In this document: piece by piece, positions 42,791 through 54,140 of the stretch
Numbering within the stretch: position 1 is the first letter of the stretch
How the letters are laid out: each line of letters starts with the position of its first letter
Origin: Pyronema omphalodes
Lineage: Eukaryota; Ascomycota; Pezizomycetes; Pezizales; Pyronemataceae
Direction: 5' to 3'
DNA length: 64,000 bases
NCBI GenBank assembly: GCA_024516155.1
Contig: JAJJXM010000064.1
Location: forward strand, 1 to 64,000
Program-made: the position numbers and the translations under genes
Notes under the pieces: generated by a model
What the model was told of the DNA's origin: nothing
The model's database searches: none
The model's input: the letters and a program-made list of their open reading frames with translations, nothing else

Positions 42791-43572
42791 CAATTATATT
42801 GCTGCATGAAGTAAACTTGTTAATAATGTACACATCAAATTCAACCAACATTGGTATCTCCAAGTATCTCGTGGTTATGTCTGCGGCACATCATTCAAGG
42901 AGTCTAAACTTATCAGGATGAATATCTCAAAGCCTCTATGGCCCAAGTGCGTACAGCCAAGCCAAGTGGGATATCAAATCTCATTCGAATTCCGAGCACC
43001 GGGATACGACTGCATTAACGAGCCGCGCTCTGAATATTGGTTGCGCCGTTGCTGCAGGGGCTCGAGTGAACGTCATAGCTCAACTTATTAGTCGTAGCAG
43101 TGCGTGCGATATCATTTTTGATCTCCGAAGTCCACGTTGATGAGATTGATGAGATTGATGAGATTGATGAGATTGATGAGATTGATGAGATTTGAGATGG
43201 CTCTTAGATGAGGCGTGCTTATTTATTTCTAACCGGACCGCGACTGTGCGTACATATGATGAGTAGTCTTGGGCAAAAGTGTAAGTAGCAATCACGGAAA
43301 GTGATGAAACTTGAAACAGTACACAGATCATGTTGCAAGATATATATTTAACAATATTGAATACGCCAAGTATGTAGACTAAAAGTTCTAAAGTATGTAT
43401 TCCAACTGCCCCAGTTGTCCGGTATTCATGATATGATATAATCGCCCGTAGTAGTACACCTCTTGCACCTTCTTCCCCCTTATTCTTCTTTTCCTTACAG
43501 TTCAAATCCTCAACCTTTGCAAACTTCCGATATCACGCCCAAAAAATAGCCACCCGAGAAAAAAACAAATGC
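42791..43572. other. Intergenic region between tRNA-Arg and the ZRG17-like gene
   Basis: No gene supported. It contains a 9-bp tandem repeat (43137-43194) and the 3' flank of the zinc transporter gene. Confidence 0.5.
43137..43194. repeat. Tandem 9-bp repeat (ATTGATGAG)n
   Basis: About six exact units, then a degenerate one. Confidence 0.95.
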
Positions 43573-45299
43573 TTAACCAAACGCCGAAATAGCAATACTA
43601 ACTTCCCACCTGGGTCCTTTGACATTACCTCCCAATCTTTCTCTTACTAGACGAGCAATCTTCTCTCTCATCTTTGCTTCCTCCACTTCCTTTCCAACTA
43701 CGAGCTTCAATGTTGCAATACACAATCCATGATGCGCCTGCCAGAACCTCGCCTCCTGAACCTCCCGAATACCAGGGTCTGATGAAATCTCCGCAATCAC
43801 TGATGGAACTGCTGATCCACCGTTATGTGACATCAACAGCATGCTACCAAGCACCTTTACCAAGCGAACACCAATAGCAATCATAGAGACAGCGATAGAG
43901 AGTCCCATGATGCTGTCGAGGAAATTTGATTGCGGCAGGCTCAGTAGCGGTTGGAGAAGGAGGATGGAGGAGCAAGCGATGGTAAGCAGATGCGAAGGGT
44001 TACTGAGAATGCTTGGCAAATGGGAAAGCGTAGCGAATTGCATGGCTATACAATCAGTTAGCAGGATGCAGGAAGCAACAGGACGATGAGGGAGTGCCTT
44101 TTCCAATGCGTGCATGGTTCTTCAGTAGGATTGCAGAGACCAATGTAGCAATTAACGCTGCGAGCGCGGCAACATCTACGCCTCCTGGTGGTACACGCTG
44201 CTTGTGCTGAGCGTGGCCATGGCCGCCATGGCTGTGTTCGTGGCCGCCTGGCTGTTTCCACATGCCCTCCATTAGATGCTCTGAGCAATGGGAGATGATG
44301 TCAAATCCCATAAACAAAAGAAATACGCTCATGGCGAAACCTGCGAGGACCTCGGCACGCTCCAAACCAAAGGGGTGGCGGATTGAGCTTCGTTTCCAGA
44401 CTTCAAAGTTGCTCAATACATCAACTGCAACGCATAGAGCTGCCCCAAGGGCGTCAAACATAATTAAATGTGACAATGCTGTTAGTGCGAGACTTCCAGA
44501 GGCACTGAATAGGGTAAATCCCGCAATAAACAAATGTGTCAAACTCCATAAGCTTCGCCTAGACTGCTCCGGAGAGATTGAACGATAAAGTTCACGCCAA
44601 GTGGGCATTGGAAGGCTTGCTGGTAGAGAGAGAGGGGCCCTTGGTGGTGGCTCGAGGAAGATCTGATGTGATACGGAGGAGTGCTTGTACTTGTGACCAC
44701 GTCTCTGGTTCTGTGGGGAGTGTTAACGAGGTTTCTCACGTCACCGTCACCGCTTAACGGAGCTCTGGGGAGTAGGTATTACGCACGGGTTTGGTTGACA
44801 CAGGTCCTTTGCTTGCCACCATGGGCTTAAAGTTAAAAGGCTGAGGTGCCTGAATCTGAATGCTACTACGACGCGGGGACGCATTTGACGATTCTGTCAA
44901 CGGACCAGACACCGACGGAGGAAACGACGGTGTCATGGGAGACAACAGTCCTGCATCGACATCTGCGTCGAGATGTGCATCGGACGTGTTTGTTGGAAGG
45001 TCTTCAATGCCCTGACCTGTCCGTTCTATGGGTGTCGGGGGCTCGACGCTTTGTATTGGTATCGGCAACGGGGCCGGTCGGGAGGGCATAGCGGTTAAAT
45101 ATGGCGGAGGGGCAAATGGCGAGATTAACGGAACGGGTGGTGACGGAGGTGGTCGGGGAGGGGGATCGTCGTCGACAGAAAAGCGGCGGGAGGCGTCCCA
45201 GGAGACGATGACCTCAGGGGACGGGGAAGCCGGCGTGGAAGCTGCGCGGTAAATGGCGAACGGTGGTAATACGCGCGTGCTGCGTCCGGCTTGTAACAT
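43573..45299 (-). CDS. ZRG17: ZRG17-like cation diffusion facilitator (ER zinc transport subunit), 3 exons
   Basis: Membrane protein of the CDF family. In yeasts Zrg17 pairs with Msc2/Cis4 to import zinc into the ER. Exons 45299-44787, 44710-44098 and 44045-43573 join to 532 aa. The start is the ATG at 45299; the upstream in-frame codon is TTG. Residues 1-170 are a Pro/Ser-rich cytosolic tail. The conserved block MPTWRELYRSISPEQ (about 206) leads into six hydrophobic segments: LTHLFIAGFTLFSASGSLAL, IMFDALGAALCVAVDVL, LAGFAMSVFLLFMGFDII, VAALAALIATLVSAILL, LLTIACSSILLLQPLL and IMGLSIAVSMIAIGVRLV. A His loop (HEHSHGGHGHAQH) lies between segments 3 and 4. The fifth segment lacks the His of the usual HxxxD zinc site, as expected for the non-transporting partner. 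Intron 2 is GC-AG (52 nt) with a GCTAAC branch point. Confidence 0.88.
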
Positions 45300-48200
45300 C
45301 TTTGCTGGTTGCAACCGTTATCCACATCACTTGGATGAACAACACTTTTTTTTCTTTCAAGTGTGATCGATTGCTTGCTATATACACAGAATTCACGGGG
45401 GCAAGAGGGAATGAATGGCGCTGTGTCAGTGTGCTTGTGCTTGTGCTCGGTTTGTTGTGGAAAAGAGGGTCCGAGTGGTTTTTGCTTGCGTATAGGTATT
45501 TTGAGTGCTGATGGATGTGCGCTGTCAATAAGCGACAAATACCCGCCGGAGATTTGAGATGTATTGGTATATTTTTGATCATCTGCTTACTCTTCTCAGG
45601 CATCGTAACCTTCCGGAACTTCATATCCGCTCCCAAACAGTGATATCGCGATGTCAGCGTTGTGGCCATCACCGGTTTAGGAGTCCGGGAATTCACACGG
45701 GGCACAACACATATCTGAGCGCAGATCAAAGAGAATCAAAGCGTTCGTTAAGTAAACTTCTCCGCGCCCCAGTAAACACTAAAAGGAGGAGAGGCCCTAC
45801 CCGTGAAATGGAAACGATCGACCGGAGGATTTATTGCGAATGGACCATTTCCATCATTTTATGCTATCTGAAGACAGGAGTCTGGCGTCTGAGAATTTCT
45901 CGGAATATTCTACAACTTTTGCCGGTGAAAATACCTGAATTACAATGACTCGAGCTAAGTTCAGTTGCGGGTCATGCAGGTACCGCGGTAGTGATGACGG
46001 ACAGCGCATTTTATGAATTCCGGCATAACTGCGAGCCGGCAGCCAACACAGTATATCTAAAAATGGCCACAAATCCAGCCGAATTCCATATGCGTTGGAA
46101 AAGGCATTTTTGAGTGATTTTTAATTCTTATGATCGATTACCTCATGGACTTGAATAGTAGTTTGAGTTAAATCTTTTCACAACCCAATCGGCTCGTCAG
46201 AGTAGGTGCCAAAATTTTACGTTTGGAGGGTTTTTTTTTTAAAAAAAAAACAGCAATATATTAATGACATCACCCTAGGCCAGTCCGGTATGATCACAAA
46301 TACGACATGATCCAAGCCAAGCAATTAAAAAATCCCAGGACACATAGTGCCACGTCCTCAAATCTTGTGGAGTCGATCAGTCATCAGATTGATGATACGA
46401 TAGCTAGGTTATCAGTGTCGATTCCCACCAAAGCAAATTATGAAAACTCGAAGTCCGAGTAATAGTCTATTAAGAGTAGACACACTGATTAAGCACTGAT
46501 GTTGGTTTCAAATTAGTTTCAACAGCTCAATCAACAGATAGAACAAAATGAAAATTAACAACCCCATCTTCTGACTGACCCAGACTGAATCACGATATAT
46601 CACCGCCGCCACTCATGAAATGCACGCGAAATACCTGCCTGGGTTAGAACATGGGTGGCAGAAGCAACCTGAATTTCCAAATGGAGGAAAACATGCATGA
46701 GCATACAATAATCAATGGTGATACATATCTGCACAGACACGTGCACAAAATCCCGAAGCCCAGGCAACTGAGCCAATAGTGAGTGCACTGCACAGCCTCC
46801 TGTTCTACTGTACTGTCTTAGAAATCAGCCACCATTCTATCACTGGCATTCAGCCAATCCTTATACGCCACAGTTTTCTAAGAAAAGTCTGACGAGAACC
46901 TACGAGTTCTTTGGCCAGAAGAAGACAAAACTTAGTAAGGCTGGAGAATTCCAAGTTTGCTCCGTGTGTGGCTATAATTTAAATCAAACTCGTTACTAAA
47001 ATTTCACTGTGAATTAATAAGTGCTAAGAAATCTTCAGAAAAAAAAATAGTCATCAGCTTCTGGAGCCACAGCTAAATCCTTTATGCAACCCCTCAAACT
47101 CAGCTGACTAGTACATAAGCCGTGTCTCAAAATTTCAGCGGGCTGAAAAAAAAGCAATACAGGATGTCGGGGCCACTTGGACCTAACCGGGGTGAGTTGA
47201 AACTTGAAAGCCGGATCGCTTTGTAGCCTTGAAACTGGGGTCTGAAGGTTTATCGGAAGAACTGAAAGCATAATTATGGAGCGTGAAGCATGAAACGGAA
47301 GGGACCAAGGCCCTTGAGCTCTCCGGGAAACAACTGCATAAGTCTGAGTTCTGGGAAAACCGCAAAAGAATTCTGGTGGGAAATAACAAGCTGCCATAAG
47401 TACATATACTTGATGTAAAATAACAGAAGCAGTATTTGTGGAGTATATCTTCGATTAGTAAGGGTTGTTGAAGGGCAGTAGGTTACGTGTTTGTGTTTGC
47501 GTTTGATATAGACTCTAGCATTCAAATAAAATTACGTCTAAACTTTAAATTTGAGAGACAAGACAAAAAACGGGTTGTCTGTGGGCCAGTGAGTGGTTAA
47601 GTATCAAGTAAAATCCATCGCTGGGGCAATATAGTCATTACTCATCACTCGCACCCACTACTTTGAGTGATGCATCATGACCAACTCTCCAGTCACGTGC
47701 TAAAGAAGCTACATTTTGGACTTGAGGTGATATGTAGCCTCAATGCGGGGTAAAATAACTGAAAGATTACCAGAATTGAATGGGGTTTGAAGATAGGGGA
47801 AAAAGTTAGGACCAAAAAGTTTGGACTTATGGGGGGATCTGAGTTTTTTTGTTGAACATTAGTCTTGCGATTTATACAATAAAAACTCTTCAATAAACAA
47901 CACAAAAACTTCCTACATGTGATACAGAGTACCAGGTTGCGGCTAAAAGAAAATGGGAATTTCGATTGTTTTTGCAGCAGTACACTGGTACTGTCTGTGC
48001 AACCCAGCGTGAATTATGTTATTAGTATTCGCTCTTGGGACTGTAGTTGATTGTCTGTCGTAGTCCGAGGTGCCTGACGGACCACCGATATGTGGTCCAA
48101 TCCCTTTCGAGCCCCAAGTTGGACCGGTCGGGCCAGGGAGAACACTGAAATATGCTATGTACGTATAGACATTTATTCCTAACAAAAATCCCGAAACAAT

Positions 48201-48612
48201 TGATAATGCTGTGTACCAGGCCACGCATGCGCAATACAAAAAAGCACATGGGGAAGGGAGGAGAACAGCTGGATAAGGTTCCCGGTAGCAGACCTAGAGA
48301 CAGGGTTCACTGGGTAAGAATGTGAATTTTAGAAAGCCTAGCCAGGGCTCCGGCCATATGTACATCCTCCATCGGGCTATCAGCGGAACTTCTCCTTCTA
48401 CCCAGATATACAAAACTCCACCTTTCCTCCACTACTGGTATCGGTCGCCTGTGTCAGATTATTGACGTTAAACCGCCACCAAAGGTACTTTTTCATCTCA
48501 TTTCTTTCATGATAGACTACTTGATTGATTTCAATCCCTCTCTACGATTTGAGATCGCGATACTAACAATCCCTAGAGACAGTCCGAGACTTTGCAAACT
48601 TATGGCCCATGG

Positions 48613-49436
48613 GGATAACCACTCCCATATTGTACTCTACAACTAAAGCAATATCAAAGAGTCTCTTTATGGTGCTTGGGAAGATTTGTCATTGAACATG
48701 ATGGGTTACTGCTCTGACGATGCCGATATGGAGGCAGGCGGTGGGAAAGTTAGCAAAGAGTCTCCCTGATTCGACGGTGGCAGTCAACCTGGGCCCATAA
48801 TTCGATACGACTTTGGTACTTCGCTTGTGTAGCTAGTAGTATTGAGGAACGTTATCCCCTCTCGGTGATCATTCATTCATGTTTAGGAAACAACCACACT
48901 CATATTGTACTCTACAATTAAAGCAATATCAAAACGTCTTTACATGGTGCTTGGGAAGATCTGCCACCGAACATGATGGGTTACTGCTCTGACGATGCCA
49001 ATATGGAGGCAGATGGTGGAAAGGTTAGCAAAGAGTCTCCTTGATTCGACGGCGGCAGTCACCCTGGGCCCATAATGCGAAAAGATTTTGATACTTCGCT
49101 CGAGTAGCTGGTAATATTGAGGAATGTTGTCCCCTCACGATGATCATTCGTGTTTAGGAACATAATTCAAGGTTTAAGTTTCCTCCTGTGTTGTTTGCAA
49201 CAGAAACTAACCACATTGCGAAACACGAATTTTACGCTTGTATGCCATCGATGCTACTCCCTTTACCACTCAGGCAATCTCGAAACGTGTATCCATGGGT
49301 TTTGGGAACGCCAACTACCAACCATAATGGGCTACCGCTCTGACAATACCGCTATGGAGGTAGTGTTTGGGAAAGTTAGGAAAGGGTTTTAATAATTGGG
49401 AGGTGGTGGTTGACCTGGGCCCTGACTACGATATGA
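48613..49436. repeat. Three tandem copies of a ~275-bp unit
   Basis: Copies at about 48613-48889, 48890-49161 and 49200-49436. Copies 1 and 2 are close (shared ATATTGTACTCTACAA, TGATGGGTTACTGCTCTGAC, GTTAGCAAAGAGTCTCC, CCTGGGCCCATAAT, TTAGGAA). Copy 3 is more diverged but keeps the order (ATGGGCTACCGCTCTGAC, GGGAAAGTTAGGAAAGG, CCTGGGCCCTGACTACGATA). The frames are broken, so this is not an obvious gene; the origin is unknown. Confidence 0.8.
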
Positions 49437-49884
49437 CAAAAAAATATCGGCTTGAGGGTGTTAGGTTTCAACGGAGAACTTCCCGTACGGCTATAGACAC
49501 GCTATAGCAACAATTTTTCTTTTGAATTTTACAGCAGATTGATACCGTAAATTGTTACGAATTCGCTTATCACGATTGAGCGCGTCTCTGACCCCAATTC
49601 CTTTGTGATTTCGGAGTTACAACTTTTGATTGGTTGGATGGCATTGTGTTTTGTTGGAAAATGTTATAGAAAAAGCGTTGCTATAGTCTTACGGAAAGTT
49701 CTCCAATACACCCTAAGGGGTATCCCCAACGTCGTTGGGAACTTGGGAGACGCCCGAATTTTCCGGTTAAAGCCCAAATACCATCCTTTGTTTCTTATTA
49801 AAGCTGATCGGACTTTCTGGAAACCGAACTGATTGATCATCCTACTTTGAGAAGGAGCACGCCTTTTTTGCATTGAGTTGGCTA

Positions 49885-49982
49885 AGAGTGCGTTTGGTTC
49901 GACCGAAAACAAAGTTTTTTAGCCTATTTTCACAGGTAAAAAGGGCTAAAAACTTTGTTTTCGGTTGGAACCAAACGCACCC
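49885..49982. mobile_element. 98-bp palindromic MITE
   Basis: Two arms of about 38 bp form a near-perfect inverted repeat. The left arm begins AGAGTGCGTTTGGTTCGACC and the right arm ends GGTTGGAACCAAACGCACCC, with a loop of about 20 bp. The dinucleotide TA stands on both sides (49883-49884, 49983-49984), fitting a Tc1/mariner-like TA duplication. It has no coding capacity, so it would be moved in trans. Confidence 0.7.
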
Positions 49983-51599
49983 TAATGTAAAGGGATGATA
50001 GCTTCATAATACTGATAACATACTGATCAAAAGTGAAAACTGAGTGTTAAACTATTTATTAAGTCAATACAAATTAAAGTCACTCAAATGTGAGTAATAC
50101 ACAAAAAAGGAATATCTTTGAGAATTCTCATCATTTACGAGTGATTGTATATGAAGCCCACCACGGCCCCAACGCGATACTCAAGCCGAGCACCCAGTAT
50201 TAAATATATACCCCACAACGCTACAGTAACAACCCATTTTTTGACTCCTTCTTTAGGAATACCTACGTGCAACCATTACCCACCCTACCTGCAACCACAT
50301 ACCATCCTATAGCTACCCCAAAATTTTCTGCGTGGGCCTTCCCGCCTCGCTTCCCTGTTATTTCTGATACATATTCTGCCGAGTTATGTTCTCTCTCCGG
50401 TAGAATTGATACCTAATATCTTGCCGTCGATGCGGGGAGGGGAGTTATCCAATCTCGTTTAGTTTTCTGTTCTCAGTTTTCCCTCGTGATAACAGGAACT
50501 TGAATTTCAGAGAAGCTGGGCGTGTTTAAGATGAGGGATGTTAAAGAGTCTTAATAGGCGTGCCGCGTGCCATTTCTTCAAGTTTAGTGATGGAAGAAAG
50601 AGCAGACCGATGGAGCTGAAAGGTTCATGTCCTATAGGTTTGTATGGCAGATTTCGAGGATAGCCGTTTTTGCTGTATCTGATGACGATGAGTAAACTCG
50701 GGCCCGGAACTCGGGTTGTACAGCAGTGGGAGCTAGTTTTATAGAATCCTTGAGCTGTAGGCTTTTACTGCGATATTGTTCTGGTGTTACAGTATGCTCT
50801 AATGTACTTTCTCTGATGAAACTACGTCTGATCCATCAAGCATAAATCTCCCCTTACATCCATCATCAAAGAATAGTCATTCACGTCCTAGAAACCAATC
50901 TCGACTCCATAAAATACTCAGCTCCGTTATTCAATCATCTCATATGCTAGCACGAAATTCATGGGAAATAATTTTAATCTTTAAACAACAGAATAAACCC
51001 AAATGAACTGAAGAACTTGTGAAGAAGACCCTTATTTTACCGCAAAACAGCTGGTTTCGGGGGCAGATGATTCCAAAACTCTAATAAGTTTGAGGACTCT
51101 GGTACTTTTATCACTAACAGAATCGACTCCAGGAGGTCTAAAATCTTGGATTAAAGGTTATATCCAGAGCCAAGAGAGCGAGTGCTTGAGCGAGATAATG
51201 TTTTTACCATTTTCTATGGATTACCTTGTGGAGACTGTGTACCGCATATAGGCCCATGTATATCATCGTTAGGTCAAAATGAAGGGGAGTAGGCCTTTCG
51301 GGAAATATAAGCGTGAGCCTCGGAAAATGAGTTAAGTTTTGATGGATTCTGCTAAATGGCTCCAAGGAGCTCAAGATCCCGGGAGGTTGATGAGCGATGC
51401 ATCCCTTAGAATGTGCAGACGAGATATAAGCATGATGTAAAAAGGGGTCAGGTAGAGGAGTAGAATAATTCTGCCGTATTCACATTACCGGGTAGATACC
51501 ACCCTTCTCCAACGCCTTAACAAAGCACAAAACACCTATTTTCCTATCATACACATGTCTCTCCATATTTCCTCCACATTCCCATACGTTGTAGTCCCC

Positions 51600-52102
51600 T
51601 TAGTTTTCCTCCTTCTGTACAATCTCCTCCAACTTGGATCCGACCTTAACAACCGAGAACTTGACCATTCTGGGATCCAAGCCCAAAACATCCCTCAAAT
51701 TCTGCTGAGTCGCAGCGTTGGAATCGAAACGCATAAGGAAGTAATGACCACGGTCGTAGTATGTCTGATGCTTTCTGGTCCTGCGGGGCAAAAGCTGAGT
51801 GTCCCAGTTCTTGATGCTGCGAACAACCCCTCCTCCGTTGAGGACAGCCATTCCACAGGCCTTCGCAATTTCACGGACTTCCGTGATCGTGTTAGGACGC
51901 ACCTAGGGAGGTGTTAGCAGTTGTCGACAAGCAGCATTGGATAGCGGCGGCGAGGCGGCGTAGGTAGTGAGAGGCATCGGTGATGAGCAGCTCCGGAAAA
52001 GAGCGATGTCGATGGCAAGTAGCATAGGTGATAAGTGGTGCAGAGAGATTCGGGAGCTTCACAGCATCAGATACGTACACAGGCTATTAGTTCGTAAAGC
52101 AT
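51600..52102 (-). CDS. MRP17: Mitochondrial small-subunit ribosomal protein bS6m (MRP17), 2 exons
   Basis: Component of the mitochondrial 30S-like subunit, homologous to bacterial S6. Exon 1 is only 24 nt (52102-52079, MLYELIAC) with donor GTACGT. Exon 2 is 51902-51600, after acceptor CCCTAG with a GCTAAC branch point. Joined length 108 aa. The joined start MLYELIACVRP matches the first beta strand of the S6 fold. The rest has GGGVVRSIKNWDTQLLPRRTRKHQ, YFLMRFDSNAATQ and LGLDPRMVKFSVVKVG, all typical of fungal Mrp17. The intron is 176 nt. There is no cleavable-looking presequence, as usual for this family. Confidence 0.93.
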
Positions 52103-52648
52103 CGTGTAGGGTCACAAAGGTGGTGTTGAGGCGCGTGAATCTGCTTCGGAGCGCGAAAATTGTAGGGTGGGGTTACCCGCTAGTGCGCGTCAACTCGGCT
52201 ATGATCTTGGCACTCCGCGTGAGCGCTCGGGAGGCGGAATAGGAAGGACGTTCCGGGTCAATGTTTGTAATGGGAGTTCGGAAGTTCAGGAATTTAAGAA
52301 TTTAGGAATGCTTAAATAGAATCCTCAAGTTATTTTGTAGCAGTTTTCCGCTTGATTTTCATGTCCGCACTGTTGAGGATTTTACTTCCCATGTTCTTAA
52401 AAACGCCGCTATGCAAGCGGTAATTCAAGGCAGCCAGCCTCAACAATTGGCATATTTGTGGACCATAAGGCTACTGAAGGTTATCTACCCAAACCAAATT
52501 CGCTTCACGTCTGACAGATTGGACGTAAAATTAATTGCCACTAATCATTTTCTGTCGAACCGTTAAATCTCAAACAAAGCATATTCCCTAGCTAAACTTT
52601 TCGACCCTCTGCAAAACAAAAAAACGTGAACCTCCCGAAATATCCCAC

Positions 52649-53276
52649 CTAGTCCAGAGAAAATTTCCCATCATCACTAGATGTAGGTGTCATTGTCTTC
52701 CCTGACGCAATATCCTCTAACCATTGCAACACCTCTTCCTGTTTGAACCTTTTTTCCCGGGAGCTCGCTTTATTCCCAAACTCCATCGCTCCCTTCGCCG
52801 ACAGCACTAAATAAGCAGATCCACTCTGGATATAGTCCTTGGCTAAATTTCCATGGATCAATTTGTTCTCTTTTCCTGTGGTGATTTCAATCATGACCCA
52901 GTCATCGTCGGAGGGATATTGGTAACGTGGGTTGGGGTATGGGCTTTGGTGGATTTTTGAGTTTAAATCTTTTAGAAGCTTGGTTATGATGGTATAGAGT
53001 GACTAATGACGGAATTGGAAGTTAGCAAAAGGTTGAATAGAGAAGGAATAATAACAACTTACATTTCTTGGGTTGATATAGAGTTCAAACGGAACTTGGA
53101 AGGGGGGAACGTAGATCGTGAATTCTATTGGAGCGAAAATCCAGAAGGTTAGACAATTCTTTCACCAGAACCTTCTCTATGCGTAACATACTAGGATAAA
53201 ACATAGAGCTGAAGAAATCGGATACAGGGTTTCCAGTGCTTCGAGGGGTATCTTTGGGGGCATTTTTGGACGCCAT
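52649..53276 (-). CDS. Conserved-looking hypothetical protein, 166 aa, 3 exons
   Basis: I do not recognise this family. Exons 53276-53192, 53124-53063 and 53002-52649 join exactly in frame. The introns are 67 and 60 nt, with donors GTATGT and GTAAGT and a TCTAAC branch point in intron 1. The protein starts MASKNAPKDTPRS. Exon 2 contributes a strongly patterned strand region (KFTIYVPPFQVPFELYINPRN, residues about 29-49). Exon 3 has an amphipathic helix (LYTIITKLLKDLNSKI), a charged middle and a Trp-containing helix (EEVLQWLEDIASG), then a short disordered tail. There is no signal peptide or membrane segment. The well-formed introns argue that it is a real gene. It lies divergently next to tRNA-Ser. 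Confidence 0.65.
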
Positions 53277-53501
53277 TGTAAGGCGAGCGTCGTTGTAAGG
53301 TGACAGTTGCTGTACGTTGTTGTAAGTGTAGATGAAGCTAAGCGAGAAGATGAAGAGAAGCTATGTTTCGGGAGACAGCTATGTTGATGAGGCTGAGGGC
53401 TGAAATCAAGATTGTGCAACAACCCCTTGGGTGAAGTCGAAAGTTAGTTTGTATTATAAAACTAATTATATTAATATGTACTTTACTATTTGTATATCAA
53501 A

Positions 53502-53582
53502 GGCGTTGTGTCCGAGTGGTTAAGGAGAGAGATTAGAAATCTCTTACGTTCGCGTGCGCAGGTTCGAGTCCTGTCGACGTCG
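53502..53582 (+). tRNA. tRNA-Ser (anticodon AGA)
   Basis: Cloverleaf with acceptor GGCGTTG/CGACGTC, a D arm TCCGAGTGGTTAAGGA, anticodon stem AGAGA/TCTCT around TTAGAAA (anticodon AGA), the long variable arm expected of serine tRNAs (TACGTTCGCGTGCG), and a T arm with TTCGAGT. Discriminator G. No intron. It reads UCU and, with inosine, other UCN codons. Confidence 0.93.
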
Positions 53583-54140
53583 CTATCTTTTTCGCTGTCA
53601 TTTGATTTTTTTTTTGCAATTTACCAACAGCATTACACAGACGAATATATCGTGAGTTTCTTGTTTAATCTTCTTACTTTGCACTTTACCCCACACGGTG
53701 TTCAAGCTGAACACTATGGTTGTCACGGCCCAGTCCTCCTAAGCCCGCCGTTACAATGGTGTCACATAAAATTCGTGTGGCATGATCAAATTAGCGAACA
53801 TCTGAATACTCTACATTGGAAATATATAAACTTTCGAAACTTTTAATATGCGACGTAAACAAACACCTATTCTAATAGATAGTACAGCATCTTCCCTTGC
53901 AGAGTTGAGAAAACCCACATCCAAGCCCTCTCGTCTCGTCATCAAATATCCGCAAACTTATCATGATCAAACAAAGGGTTTCATTTTCCCAAAACCATAC
54001 ATACGAAAGCGCCGGATATAAGCACCCAAAGAGGAGAAAAAAAGAAGAAAAGCAAAACAACACCGCACTATAATACATTTTTTACATTCCGGCACATCAT
54101 TCACATCCGCTGCACCTCACCTCCGCTTCAATCAAATCAA
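53583..54140. other. Intergenic spacer between tRNA-Ser and TIM50
   Basis: T-rich terminator-like run just after the tRNA (53602-53615). The rest is the 3' flank of TIM50. Nothing else seen. Confidence 0.5.

Larger units (their letters stand above)
45300..51599. other. 6.3-kb gene-poor region
   Basis: No host gene that I can support; open frames are short and lack recognisable motifs. 45300-45560 is the likely promoter and leader of the ZRG17-like gene. A T10A10 palindrome lies near 46233-46253. A triplicated 275-bp repeat (48613-49436) and a palindromic MITE (49885-49982) are described separately. The rest (46.3-48.5 and 50.0-51.5 kb) looks like non-coding or decayed sequence. Confidence 0.6.

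Noticed and set aside
43137..43194. CRISPR-like array
   Set aside because: Direct 9-bp repeats without spacers in a fungal genome; a simple minisatellite.
45300..45314. Upstream start for the ZRG17-like protein
   Set aside because: The in-frame codon at 45314 is TTG; the first ATG is at 45299.
53490..53846. 118-codon open frame over the tRNA-Ser
   Set aside because: It overlaps a complete tRNA cloverleaf and has no recognisable motif.
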